A stretch of DNA of 64,000 nucleotides. Source: Bacteroidales bacterium (GTDB lineage Bacteria > Bacteroidota > Bacteroidia > Bacteroidales > UBA10428). The translations under genes and the position numbers were made by a program. Positions 51,457 to 59,497 of the stretch are shown here, one piece after another. Each line of letters begins with the position of its first letter. Within the stretch, counting starts at the first letter, position 1. Below the pieces are notes generated by a model. The model was not told where the DNA came from, made no database searches, and saw nothing but the letters and a program-made list of their open reading frames with translations. Location: contig JAFGSZ010000068.1 of NCBI GenBank assembly GCA_016934395.1, positions 1-64,000 of the forward strand, read 5' to 3'.

Positions 51457-52404
51457 GTGGTTACCGATTCAAATATCATCCGTATTAAAAATGTTTCCAG
51501 AAAATTTGGTAATGTTAAGGCTTTAAACCATATCAATTTAGCCATTGAAAAAGGGTTGCTATTCGGACTTATTGGCCCCGACGGTGCCGGAAAAACAACC
51601 TTGCTCCGTTTAATTACAACCTTGTTGCTGCCGGATGAAGGAAAAATAACTGTTGATGGATTTGATACGAACAAAGATTATAAGGAAATCAGAAAGTTTA
51701 TCGGTTATATGCCGGGCAGGTTTTCTCTGTACCAGGATTTATCAGTTGAAGAAAATCTGAATTTTTATGCCACTATTTTTAATGTTACTGTTAAAGAAAA
51801 TTATCATCTCATACGCGATGTATTTATATACCTTGAGCCCTTTAAAAAACGGCTGGCAAAAAATCTTTCAGGGGGCATGAAGCAGAAGCTTGCGCTTTCA
51901 TGTGCGCTTATTCATAATCCAAAAATCCTTATTCTGGATGAGCCGACTACAGGGGTAGATGCCGTTTCGAGAAAAGAGTTCTGGGAAAACCTTAAACAAC
52001 TTCAGAAACTTAATATGACCGTGTTGGTTTCAACTCCCTATATGGACGAGGCTTCGATGTGCGATAAAGTTGCCCTGATCCAGTCCGGAACTATTATGGA
52101 ATATAATACCCCGGCACAAATTGTTTCCGGTTATCAGAAACATCTTAAGGCTGTAAGGTCAGAAAATATGCATGCTTTGCTAACCGACCTCAGGGAATAT
52201 CCGGGTTGTGAAAGTGCCTATTTATTCGGTCAGTATGTACATTATACTTCAGAAGAAAAACAAACAGTACCCGACCAACTGACCAGTTTCCTGGTTCAAA
52301 AAGGTCACACGGAAATACAGGTTTTAGATATTGAACCCAATATAGAAGATTGTTTTATTGCAAGTTCGGCAGGTATACCGAACCATACAGAAAATATAAA
52401 ATGA
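51457..52404 (+). CDS. ABC exporter ATPase A (YbhF N-terminal half-like)
   Basis: 315 residues. Walker A GPDGAGKTTL, Q-loop at YMPGRFSLYQDLS, canonical signature LSGGMKQKLAL, Walker B ILILDEPTTGVD. A C-terminal extension of ~90 residues ends in NTENIK. It probably starts at the GTG at 51457; the only ATG further in would cut away the first strand. E. coli YbhF has two ATPase domains in one chain; here they are separate genes that overlap by 4 bp. Confidence 0.92.
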   Translation: MVTDSNIIRIKNVSRKFGNVKALNHINLAIEKGLLFGLIGPDGAGKTTLLRLITTLLLPDEGKITVDGFDTNKDYKEIRKFIGYMPGRFSLYQDLSVEENLNFYATIFNVTVKENYHLIRDVFIYLEPFKKRLAKNLSGGMKQKLALSCALIHNPKILILDEPTTGVDAVSRKEFWENLKQLQKLNMTVLVSTPYMDEASMCDKVALIQSGTIMEYNTPAQIVSGYQKHLKAVRSENMHALLTDLREYPGCESAYLFGQYVHYTSEEKQTVPDQLTSFLVQKGHTEIQVLDIEPNIEDCFIASSAGIPNHTENIK

Positions 52405-53141
52405 CTCGGGAACCCATTATAATAGTAAATAACCTGGTAAAAAAGTTTGGACACTTTGTTGCAAACGATCACCTTACATTTGAAGTGTTCAGGGGGGAAA
52501 TATTTGGTTTTCTTGGGGCAAACGGAGCGGGAAAAACCACAGCTATCCGTATATTATGCGGGTTGTCTTTTCCTACTTCCGGTGAAGTGAACATAGCCGG
52601 TTACGACATATACCGGCAACGCGATCTGATTAAAAAAAACATAGGGTACATGAGCCAGAAATTTTCGCTCTACGAAGATCTTACCGTAAAGGAAAATATT
52701 CATTTTTATGCCGGGATATACGGAATTGGTATTACTGAGATTAAAAAAAGAACACAACAGCTTCTGGAAGAGCTGGAGTTAAAAAATGTAGAGAACAAGC
52801 TTATTAAAGAACTTCCGCTGGGTTGGAGGCAAAAACTTGCCTTCTCTGTAGCCATTTTTCATAATCCGCGAATTGTATTTCTGGATGAACCTACAGGGGG
52901 CGTTGATCCGGTTACCAGACGCCGGTTTTGGGAACTTATTTATGGCGCTGCTGAAAAAGGAATTACCATATTTGTTACTACACACTATATGGACGAAGCG
53001 GAATACTGCCACCGGGTTTCCATTATGGATCAGGGCAGGATAGAGGCGCTGGATAAGCCAGATAAACTTAAAACCCGCTATAACGCAGGTAATATGGATG
53101 AAGTATTTTTACAAATAGCCAGAAAAACCAAAATAGGATGA
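52401..53141 (+). CDS. ABC exporter ATPase B (YbhF C-terminal half-like)
   Basis: 246 residues starting at the ATG at 52401, which overlaps the preceding stop (ATGA). The track start at 52350 lies inside the previous gene. Walker A is GANGAGKTTA, and Walker B IVFLDEPTGGVDP. The signature is LPLGWRQ in place of LSGGQ, as in the second domain of YbhF-like proteins, so one of the two ATP sites may be asymmetric. It should pair with ATPase A and the two ABC-2 permeases. Confidence 0.9.
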   Translation: MTREPIIIVNNLVKKFGHFVANDHLTFEVFRGEIFGFLGANGAGKTTAIRILCGLSFPTSGEVNIAGYDIYRQRDLIKKNIGYMSQKFSLYEDLTVKENIHFYAGIYGIGITEIKKRTQQLLEELELKNVENKLIKELPLGWRQKLAFSVAIFHNPRIVFLDEPTGGVDPVTRRRFWELIYGAAEKGITIFVTTHYMDEAEYCHRVSIMDQGRIEALDKPDKLKTRYNAGNMDEVFLQIARKTKIG

Positions 53142-53815
53142 TAGTTGAAGATTTTAGCGGTGATATTGCCGTTGTTTTTGATATGGATGGTGTAATTGTC
53201 GATAATCATGATTTTCATTGCGAAGCATGGTTAAGATTTTGTGAAAACCATAATATTCCACAAACGCGTGAAGATTTTAATCAGCATTTTGGAGGAACAA
53301 ACCGTGAAGTGCTGAAGTTAATGTTTGGTGAGCAAATTTCTAACGACCGGATTAACCAACTGTCTGAGGAAAAGGAATCCATCTACAGGACATTATATAG
53401 TGATCATATAAAAACCGTTAAAGGCCTTGAGGAATTTTTAAAGACACTAAAATTGAATAATATTCCCTCAGCAATAGCTACATCGGCCCCGATAAAAAAT
53501 GTAGAATTTGTGCTTGAGCAAACCGGACTGGTTGAATATTTCAATACGATTATTCATGAAGGCCTGGTTTACAAAAGCAAACCCGATCCGGAAGTGTTTC
53601 TAAAGGCAGCCTTTGCCTTACATATGGAGCCATCCGATTGTATTGCCATTGAAGATTCCGTAAGAGGTATCCGGTCGGCAAAAAGTGCCGGTATGCGCGT
53701 TATAGCGCTTACTACCACCAATACTAGCGAAAAATTAACAGAAGCGGATCTGGTAATAAACAATTTTACCCAATTAAATATGGCTGTAATTAATCAGATA
53801 ATGGAAAGGGTATAG
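53138..53815 (+). CDS. HAD-family phosphatase (beta-phosphoglucomutase-like)
   Basis: 225 residues. Motif I is VVFDMDGVIVDN with the nucleophile and acid Asp; motif II is ATSAPIKNVEFV, motif III K (YKSKPDPEVFL), and motif IV IAIEDSVRGIRSAKSAGM. The cap domain between motif I and II is of the small helical type used by beta-phosphoglucomutases and sugar-phosphate phosphatases. Its ATG overlaps the ATPase B stop by 4 bp, so it is translationally coupled with an exporter, which is unexpected for a housekeeping phosphatase. Confidence 0.9.
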   Translation: MIVEDFSGDIAVVFDMDGVIVDNHDFHCEAWLRFCENHNIPQTREDFNQHFGGTNREVLKLMFGEQISNDRINQLSEEKESIYRTLYSDHIKTVKGLEEFLKTLKLNNIPSAIATSAPIKNVEFVLEQTGLVEYFNTIIHEGLVYKSKPDPEVFLKAAFALHMEPSDCIAIEDSVRGIRSAKSAGMRVIALTTTNTSEKLTEADLVINNFTQLNMAVINQIMERV

Positions 53816-53820
53816 AACGA

Positions 53821-54927
53821 ATGAAACGGTTTATAGGATTTGTAATAAAAGAATTTAACCATATCCTGCGGGACTACCGCACAATGATCATCCTGTTCGG
53901 CATCCCTGTTGCCCAGATCATTATTTTCGGATATGTGGTGAGAAACGAAATTCAGGATGTAAAAATTGCCATTCTTGATTTGTCAAAAGATGAAGTAACT
54001 CAGGAACTCACGAACAAAATTCTTTCTTCAAATTATTTTATTTTATATAAGAACCTTGAAAACAATAATGAAATTGAGGAAGTATTCAAAACCGGCAAAG
54101 TTAATGAGGTTATTATTTTCGAACCCGGATTTAGTCAAAACCTGGAAAAAGAAGGTACTGCGAATATACAATTGTTGGCTGATGCATCGGATCCGAATTT
54201 TGCCAACCTGGTAACCAATTATACAAACGGAATTATAAACAATTATGTAAGTGAGTTAAATAAGAATTCCGCGTCGCCATTTACAATCCTGCCGAATGTG
54301 CGTTTTTATTTCAACCCGGAACTAAAAAGCGCCTACATGTTTATTCCCGGAACTATCGCCTTGATCCTGATGCTGGTGTCGGCAATTATGACTTCCATAT
54401 CCATTGCCCGGGAAAAAGAACTGGGTACTATGGAAGTATTGCTCGTATCGCCCTTAAAACCCTTGCAGATTATCCTTGGAAAAGTTACGCCTTATGTTTT
54501 GTTATCATTTATAAATGCATTAGTAATCCTTGCCCTCGGAAATCTTGTGTTTCATATTCCCGTAAGGGGAAGTATGGCCCTGTTTATGATTATCAATTTG
54601 TTGTACATTGTGTTGGCCCTGTCTCTGGGTATATTAATCAGCACATTCAGTAATTCTCAGCAAACGGCCATGTTTGTTTCTATGTTTGCCCTTATGTTGC
54701 CAACAATGCTGCTATCAGGATTTATTTTTCCAATTGAGAATATGCCTAAAGTGTTGCAGGTGCTTAGCAATCTAATGCCAGCCCGATGGTTTCTGGCAAT
54801 TATTAAAAATATTATGATAAAGGGTACAGGGCTGCTGTATGTATGGAAAGAAACATTGATATTAATAGGATTTATTGTGTTTTTTATTGCCGTGAGTACC
54901 CGTAAATTTAAATACCGCTTGGAATAA
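53821..54927 (+). CDS. ABC-2 type permease (YbhS/YbhR-like), first
   Basis: 368 residues. One N-terminal helix (MIILFGIPVAQIIIFGYVV), a ~150-residue extracytoplasmic domain (NPELKSAYMFIPGT), then five helices with the ABC-2 signature around AREKELGTMEVLLVSPL. It forms half of the translocation path. It lies 5 bp after the HAD gene and 8 bp before the second permease. Confidence 0.92.
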   Translation: MKRFIGFVIKEFNHILRDYRTMIILFGIPVAQIIIFGYVVRNEIQDVKIAILDLSKDEVTQELTNKILSSNYFILYKNLENNNEIEEVFKTGKVNEVIIFEPGFSQNLEKEGTANIQLLADASDPNFANLVTNYTNGIINNYVSELNKNSASPFTILPNVRFYFNPELKSAYMFIPGTIALILMLVSAIMTSISIAREKELGTMEVLLVSPLKPLQIILGKVTPYVLLSFINALVILALGNLVFHIPVRGSMALFMIINLLYIVLALSLGILISTFSNSQQTAMFVSMFALMLPTMLLSGFIFPIENMPKVLQVLSNLMPARWFLAIIKNIMIKGTGLLYVWKETLILIGFIVFFIAVSTRKFKYRLE

Positions 54928-54935
54928 TATTAAAT

Positions 54936-56060
54936 ATGAGGACAATTTTATTAATCGTACAAAAGGAATTTCGACAGATTTTCAGGAACAAAACCATGTT
55001 GCCTGTGATTTTTATTGTCCCCATTGTGCAACTGGTACTGCTTGTTTATGCCGCCACCCTCGATATGAAAAATATCAACCTCTATATTATAGATAATGAT
55101 CTTTCCGGTGCATCAAGGGACCTTGTAAGCAAATTTGAAAGTTCACCCTTTTTCAGGATAACAGAAGAAGGTTTTTCTTTGAAAAATGCTGAATCAAAAC
55201 TTTTTAGCAATGATGCGGATGCAATACTTAATATACAAAGTGGATTTGAAAAAAGATTGTACCGTGAAAATAATTCCGAAGTGCTGCTTATTATAGATGC
55301 AGTAAACAGCCTTAAGGCAGGATTGTCAAATGTATATGGCACCTCGGTAATTCGCGATTTTAACCAGGAGTATATTAAGGATAAGGGTAAAAGCGTATTG
55401 ACAGTGATGAAAGCTCCAAAATCGATAGAAATTACCAGACAATTCTGGTATAACCAGGAATTAAATTTTAAATATTATATGGCTCCGGGTATTCTTGGCA
55501 TATTGGTAACAATGATTGGTATGTTTCTCACAGCAATAAATATTGTACGGGAAAAAGAAATGGGCACCATAGAACAAATTAATGTTACACCCATTGTAAA
55601 ATACCAGTTCTTAATTGGCAAATTGCTGCCTTTCTTGATTATTGCATTATTCGAACTGGGATTCGGTTTACTGCTGATTAAAATTCTTTATGGAGTTCCT
55701 ATGCTGGGGAGTATTCCCTTGTTATTTGCTTTTGTTGCCTCTTACCTGTTTGTTATAATAGGCTTTGGATTATTATTATCTACACTTGCCGATACGCAAC
55801 AGCAGGTAATGTTTCTTACGTTTTTTTTCATGATTGTATTTATTCTTATGAGTGGGATTTTTACTCCGGCAGAAAGTATGCCGGTATGGGCGCAGAAGGT
55901 TAATATTTTAAATCCGATGGCATATTTTCTCCGGGTTGTTAGGTTGGTATTGTTAAAAGGCTCAGGGATTATGGCCATTGCCAAAGATTGGATTTATATT
56001 ACCGTATATGGAGTTATTATACTTTCACTGGCCATTCTCCGTTATAGAAAAGTTAGTTAA
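54936..56060 (+). CDS. ABC-2 type permease (YbhS/YbhR-like), second
   Basis: 374 residues with the same topology as the preceding gene: N-terminal helix (LPVIFIVPIVQLVLLVYAAT), large periplasmic domain, then VREKEMGTIEQINVTPI and five helices. The pair is expected to form a heterodimer served by ATPases A and B. Last gene of the efflux operon; the DUF1573-VWA gene begins 31 bp later and could be part of the transcript. Confidence 0.92.
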   Translation: MRTILLIVQKEFRQIFRNKTMLPVIFIVPIVQLVLLVYAATLDMKNINLYIIDNDLSGASRDLVSKFESSPFFRITEEGFSLKNAESKLFSNDADAILNIQSGFEKRLYRENNSEVLLIIDAVNSLKAGLSNVYGTSVIRDFNQEYIKDKGKSVLTVMKAPKSIEITRQFWYNQELNFKYYMAPGILGILVTMIGMFLTAINIVREKEMGTIEQINVTPIVKYQFLIGKLLPFLIIALFELGFGLLLIKILYGVPMLGSIPLLFAFVASYLFVIIGFGLLLSTLADTQQQVMFLTFFFMIVFILMSGIFTPAESMPVWAQKVNILNPMAYFLRVVRLVLLKGSGIMAIAKDWIYITVYGVIILSLAILRYRKVS

Positions 56061-56091
56061 TGTTGTATCTTTCTGATTAAAAGTAATCGTA

Positions 56092-57393
56092 TTGAAAACA
56101 ATTTTATTGCTCCCGGTTTTACTTCTTTTATTTTTTTCTAATAATGTAAATGCCCAATCTGAAATACATTTCACTAAACAACAACACGATTTCGGAAAAG
56201 TAGCCAACCTCGATTACCCGCCGGCTTCATTCGAATTTTCAAATACGGGAAATGCTCCCCTTGCCATTCTTATGGTACATAAAAATCCAAATATCCGTGT
56301 AGGGTATGAAAATAAATTTTTTCAGCCGGGAGAAAAAGGAAGAATTCTTATTTTGCCTGATTTGAACAGTATCGGGCTCTTTACCGAACAAATTGAAATA
56401 ATTACCAATTCGAATAATTCTCCTGTGATTCTTACTATTACCGGAGAAGTAATATCAATCCAGGAATGTTTTCCCAATAAAACCAATATGGAAATCAGAA
56501 AGGTTGTGATTATTGATGAAGTAACCAAAGAACCGGTACCCAATGCGCAACTTGCTTTTACTTTTAATTATAATTTTTCTTTTAATGATAAAGCCGATAA
56601 AAAAGGCGAGTTGGTGCGGGAATTAAAAATCGGGAAATATGCTCTAGGAATTCAATCTCCCGGGTATGAGCCTAAAGACACCACCTTCTTTTTACGACGA
56701 TCTGTGCCCGTTTTATTTTTTGAACTTACCCCCTTAATTGCTCCGGTTGAGGAATATCTTGCCGAATCAATAATTGAGCAAAAAGATATTTTACCACCAT
56801 CCGGTTCAGATGAATTGTTGCCAATAAATAAATATGCAGCCAATAATATTGTATTATTGGTTGATGTATCCTTATCAATGAAACAGGACCAAAAGCTTGA
56901 ATTGTTAAAAGTAGCAGTTACGAATCTTGTTTTGGTGCTGCGATCAATAGATAATGTGGCATTAATTTCTTATGCTGATAAACCAACGATTTTGCTTCGG
57001 TCTGTGAACGGCACGGAAAAACAAAAAATTAATGAGGCAATAAAAAACCTTATCCCAAATGGGGTTACAAATGGTGTTAAAGGACTGGAGAGTGCATATC
57101 AACTGGCTGAAAAGAAGTTTGAACCTTCAGGAAACAATCAGATAATTTTGGCAACAGACGGGAAATTTTCAGGAGGCGGCCTTACGGATGAAGATTTTCA
57201 GAATATTCTTATTCAGTATGCTCGGCAGGGAATAAAACTTTCTGTTATTGGTTTCGGCGATGATGAAAAAGCTATTGGAAAAATGGAAGAAATGGCAAAA
57301 AGCGGGCAGGGGAAATACATACATATTTCGAATTCGGAAGACATTTCTAATGTACTTATTGAAGAAATAAAAGAAAATTCATTAATTAAATAA
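56092..57393 (+). CDS. DUF1573 - CarboxypepD_reg - VWA domain protein
   Basis: 433 residues, start at a TTG; the signal peptide ends NVNAQ. Residues ~25-125 are an Ig-like DUF1573 domain (HFTKQQHDFGKVANLDYPPA). Residues ~140-215 are a regulatory Ig-like insert (VVIIDEVTKEPVPNAQLAF). Residues ~250-425 are a von Willebrand A domain with MIDAS motif DVSLSMKQ and the distal AT/DG residues (IILATDGKFSGGG). It is exported and probably mediates binding to proteins or surfaces; Mg2+ at the MIDAS is expected. Possibly the tail gene of the efflux operon. Confidence 0.85.
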   Translation: MKTILLLPVLLLLFFSNNVNAQSEIHFTKQQHDFGKVANLDYPPASFEFSNTGNAPLAILMVHKNPNIRVGYENKFFQPGEKGRILILPDLNSIGLFTEQIEIITNSNNSPVILTITGEVISIQECFPNKTNMEIRKVVIIDEVTKEPVPNAQLAFTFNYNFSFNDKADKKGELVRELKIGKYALGIQSPGYEPKDTTFFLRRSVPVLFFELTPLIAPVEEYLAESIIEQKDILPPSGSDELLPINKYAANNIVLLVDVSLSMKQDQKLELLKVAVTNLVLVLRSIDNVALISYADKPTILLRSVNGTEKQKINEAIKNLIPNGVTNGVKGLESAYQLAEKKFEPSGNNQIILATDGKFSGGGLTDEDFQNILIQYARQGIKLSVIGFGDDEKAIGKMEEMAKSGQGKYIHISNSEDISNVLIEEIKENSLIK

Positions 57394-57474
57394 AAGAAAT
57401 AAAGGCAAAGCCTGCTAAAAGGTTTAAAAAAAAATTATTTTTGAATTTTCAAATTAAGTTTACAAAGCAACTTA

Positions 57475-57586
57475 TTAGCACATCAAATAATTATCAAATT
57501 AGCACATCAAAACATTAGCACATCAAAAAATCAACATATTAACACATTAAATAATTAGCACATCAAATAATTAACACATCAAAAAT
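57475..57586. repeat. Six degenerate copies of a ttagcacatcaaa motif
   Basis: Copies begin at 57475, 57499, 57515, 57539 (ttaacacattaaa), 57555 and 57571 (ttaacacatcaaa). Spacings are 24, 16, 24, 16 and 16 nt, all multiples of 8. The array ends directly at the ATG of the 65-residue gene, so it must lie in that gene's leader or promoter. Confidence 0.75.
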
Positions 57587-57784
57587 ATGATTAGAGAAAG
57601 TGCACAGCGTTTAAAAGAAATGATTATTAAAGCAATAGACGATCATAAAATTACACGCGAGGAATATGATAAAATAATACACATTGCCACCGAAGACGGA
57701 GTAATTGATTCACATGAACGGGTACTGCTCGAACAATTACAGGATATGATCGAAAATAAAACGGTAAAGTTTGTGGCAAAATAA
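57587..57784 (+). CDS. Small helical protein, unknown function
   Basis: 65 residues, all predicted helix, no signal: MKMIIK-type amphipathic start followed by DHKITREEYDKIIHIATEDG and IDSHERVLLEQLQDMIE. The EDGVID and HERVLLEQL patterns are reminiscent of TerB/EF-like two-helix hairpins. Acidic loop residues could bind metal, but this is a guess. The gene is bounded by two different repeat arrays. Bacteroidetes genomes carry many such short proteins. I recognise no function. Confidence 0.6.
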   Translation: MIRESAQRLKEMIIKAIDDHKITREEYDKIIHIATEDGVIDSHERVLLEQLQDMIENKTVKFVAK

Positions 57785-57792
57785 GTGAGGAG

Positions 57793-57905
57793 AAGTGCAC
57801 TAAAATGCCTAAAGTTTAAAGTGCCTTGAGTGCCTGAATTTGAAGTGGACTAAATTCAAGATTACACTTTAAGTACTTTATGAACTTTAAACACTTTGCC
57901 ACTCT
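57793..57905. repeat. Intergenic imperfect inverted repeat, copy A
   Basis: The left arm contains tgcctaaagtttaaagtgcc and the right arm actttaagtactttatgaac then actttgccactc; the arms are roughly complementary over 35 nt and would fold into a long hairpin. A second copy starts at 57961 and a third, partial one at 58738. A 7-bp inverted repeat ggtttaa/ttaaacc (57931-57954) joins A and B. Confidence 0.75.
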
Positions 57906-57930
57906 CTGTAGTTGATTTTTTGGTATTGAT

Positions 57931-58103
57931 GGTTTAAATCTGAAGACTTAAACCAGAATGGGACCAAAAATGCCTAAAGTTTAAAGTGCCTAGAGTGCCT
58001 GGATTCAAGATAATACAGTAACTTTAAGTACTTTATGAACTTTAGACACTTTGCCACTCATTTAAATCTTAAACTTATTATTCAAAGTTTTTCTTTATGA
58101 AAG
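57931..58103. repeat. Intergenic imperfect inverted repeat, copy B (before mazE)
   Basis: Same arms as copy A at 57964-58000 and 58020-58059, followed by a tail (tttaaatcttaaac to ttctttatgaaag) that is also found behind copy C. It ends exactly where the MazE promoter begins. Confidence 0.75.
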
Positions 58104-58137
58104 TTTGTATTTTATTTACAAAGTGATAACTTTGTAA
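58104..58137 (+). promoter_or_regulatory. MazEF promoter with overlapping palindromic operator
   Basis: TTTG (58104-58107), 19 nt, TAACTTTG (58127-58134): an ideal Bacteroidetes promoter. ttacaaagt (58116-58124) and actttgtaa (58129-58137) are perfect 9-bp inverted repeats with a 4-nt gap covering the -7 box. This is the expected site for autorepression by MazE or the MazEF complex. The ATG of mazE is 20 nt further on. Confidence 0.75.
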
Positions 58138-58157
58138 TTACATTAAATTAAAATGAC

Positions 58158-58403
58158 ATGAATATTTCTGTTGTAAAGATAGGCAATTCCAAAGGAATAA
58201 GACTAAGTAAAACCCTGATAGAGAAGTACAATATTAAAGATACTATCGAGTTGATTCTTGAGAAAGGTTATATTATTCTGAAACCAACGACAGAACCCAG
58301 AAAAGGATGGGAAAAATCATTTAGAAAGATGCATGAGAACGGAGATGATAAATCATTAATGTCTGATGTTTTTGAAGATGAAACTTTCGATGAATGGAAA
58401 TAA
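58158..58403 (+). CDS. mazE: MazE-like antitoxin (AbrB/SpoVT fold)
   Basis: 81 residues. The N-terminal swapped-hairpin DNA-binding domain is visible as VVKIGNSKGIRLSKTLIEKY and IELILEKGYIILKPT. The acidic C-terminal tail (SDVFEDETFDEW) should bind and block the toxin. Length is normal for MazE. It overlaps mazF by 10 bp, so translation is coupled and the antitoxin is made first. It is expected to bind the palindrome at its own promoter. Confidence 0.92.
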   Translation: MNISVVKIGNSKGIRLSKTLIEKYNIKDTIELILEKGYIILKPTTEPRKGWEKSFRKMHENGDDKSLMSDVFEDETFDEWK

Positions 58404-58717
58404 AACAATACGACATAGTTCTCGTAAATCTTGACCCAACAATAGGCAGCGAGATTAAAAAAACACGTCCGTGTACTGTGATTTCACCCGATGAGATGAA
58501 CAAATATTTGAATACAATTGTCATTGCCCCTATGACAAGTCAGTCAAAAGCATATCCAACAAGAGTCAAAGTGAAACATGATAATAAAAGTGGTTGGATT
58601 GTTATAGATCAGATAAGAACAATAGATAAGCAGCGAATAATTAAAATTCTTGATAAACTGACTTACAAAGAGATTGAAAACATAAAGTTAATTATTAAAG
58701 AAACCTATGTTGATTGA
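58394..58717 (+). CDS. mazF: MazF/PemK-family mRNA interferase toxin
   Basis: 107 residues. Family hallmarks: QYDIVLVNLDPTIGSEIKKTRPCTVISPDE at the N-terminus (with the catalytic Arg in KTRP), VIAPMTSQSK (catalytic Thr) and IVIDQIRTIDKQRI. It cleaves RNA at a short sequence and halts translation when MazE is lost. Intact and likely functional. The pair lies between repeats B and C, which may reflect its arrival as a small module. Confidence 0.93.
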   Translation: MEIKQYDIVLVNLDPTIGSEIKKTRPCTVISPDEMNKYLNTIVIAPMTSQSKAYPTRVKVKHDNKSGWIVIDQIRTIDKQRIIKILDKLTYKEIENIKLIIKETYVD

Positions 58718-58737
58718 AATAATACGATGGGCATATT

Positions 58738-58884
58738 GAGTGCCTAAATTCAAGATTTGCTTAACTTTAAGTACTTTATGAACTTTAGGCGCTTTGCCAC
58801 TCGTTTAAGTCTTAAGCTTCTTTTTCGAAGTTTTCATACGAAGAAGACCTAAACCAGAATGGGAACTTTAAGTACTTTCTTACT
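58738..58884. repeat. Intergenic imperfect inverted repeat, copy C (after mazF)
   Basis: Contains actttaagtactttatgaac then the tttgccactc arm, the same tail as copy B (tttaagtcttaag), the string aaaccagaatggga also found between copies A and B, and a further partial actttaagtacttt. The last bases include the stop codon of the TlpA-like gene. Confidence 0.7.
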
Positions 58885-59494
58885 CCGCAATTAATTTATC
58901 CAGCAACCGGGTAGTTTTTTCACCGTCCCATTTTTTAGCCCCGGTTTCCCGAACTACTATTTCACCTTTACGGGAAATAATATAGGTTGTCGGAATCGTC
59001 TTTGAATAAAAAATTTGCGGCGGTTGCTGAAACGATGTATACAGCGGCATATCGTAACCCTGATCACGTAAAAATTTAAGCTGTACTTCAGGTTGTTCAA
59101 AACTTACAAAAATAAACCTTACCTTGTCTTTATAGCGGTTATATAAATTCTGAATTTCAGGCATCTCAGCCCGGCATGGCGGGCACCATGTGGCCCAGAA
59201 ATTCAGAAATATTACCTGTCCCTCAAAATTTTCAAGTAAGTATTTCGTGCCATCCAGTTTTGTAAGGGGCCATAAAAAATCTTCATTTCCCATTGTTTTC
59301 ATTTTTTCCGGAGCAACCACATGAGGTTGGTTCATGGTAAGTTTCGAAATCAATAATTTTAATTCTCTGCGGGCGGGAGGAATTAAAAGAATGATCACCA
59401 ATAATAAAAAAACAATATCTGAAATTTTTGATGATAGTGATTTTGACTTTTCTTTTTTCCAGAAATCTGAAATATACTTTTTAATTTTTTCCAT
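58880..59494 (-). CDS. Membrane-anchored thioredoxin-like protein (TlpA/ResA type)
   Basis: 204 residues. A cytoplasmic basic N-terminus, one membrane helix (DIVFLLLVIILLIPP) and a periplasmic thioredoxin fold with active site WATWCPPCRAEMP and the cis-Pro loop region IPTTYIISRKGEIV. It is expected to reduce disulfides of exported proteins or in cytochrome c maturation. It starts 3 bp after the comB stop, so the two are co-transcribed. Confidence 0.92.
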   Translation of the reverse strand: MEKIKKYISDFWKKEKSKSLSSKISDIVFLLLVIILLIPPARRELKLLISKLTMNQPHVVAPEKMKTMGNEDFLWPLTKLDGTKYLLENFEGQVIFLNFWATWCPPCRAEMPEIQNLYNRYKDKVRFIFVSFEQPEVQLKFLRDQGYDMPLYTSFQQPPQIFYSKTIPTTYIISRKGEIVVRETGAKKWDGEKTTRLLDKLIAE

Positions 59495-59497
59495 GTA

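Noticed and set aside
57475-57586. CRISPR-like or integron attC array
   Set aside because: Units of 13 bp with 3-11 nt between them are far too small for spacers; no integrase or cas genes.
57961-58884. Composite transposon around mazEF
   Set aside because: No transposase, no target-site duplication identified, and the flanking repeats are intergenic hairpins in unequal forms; kept only as a question in the findings.
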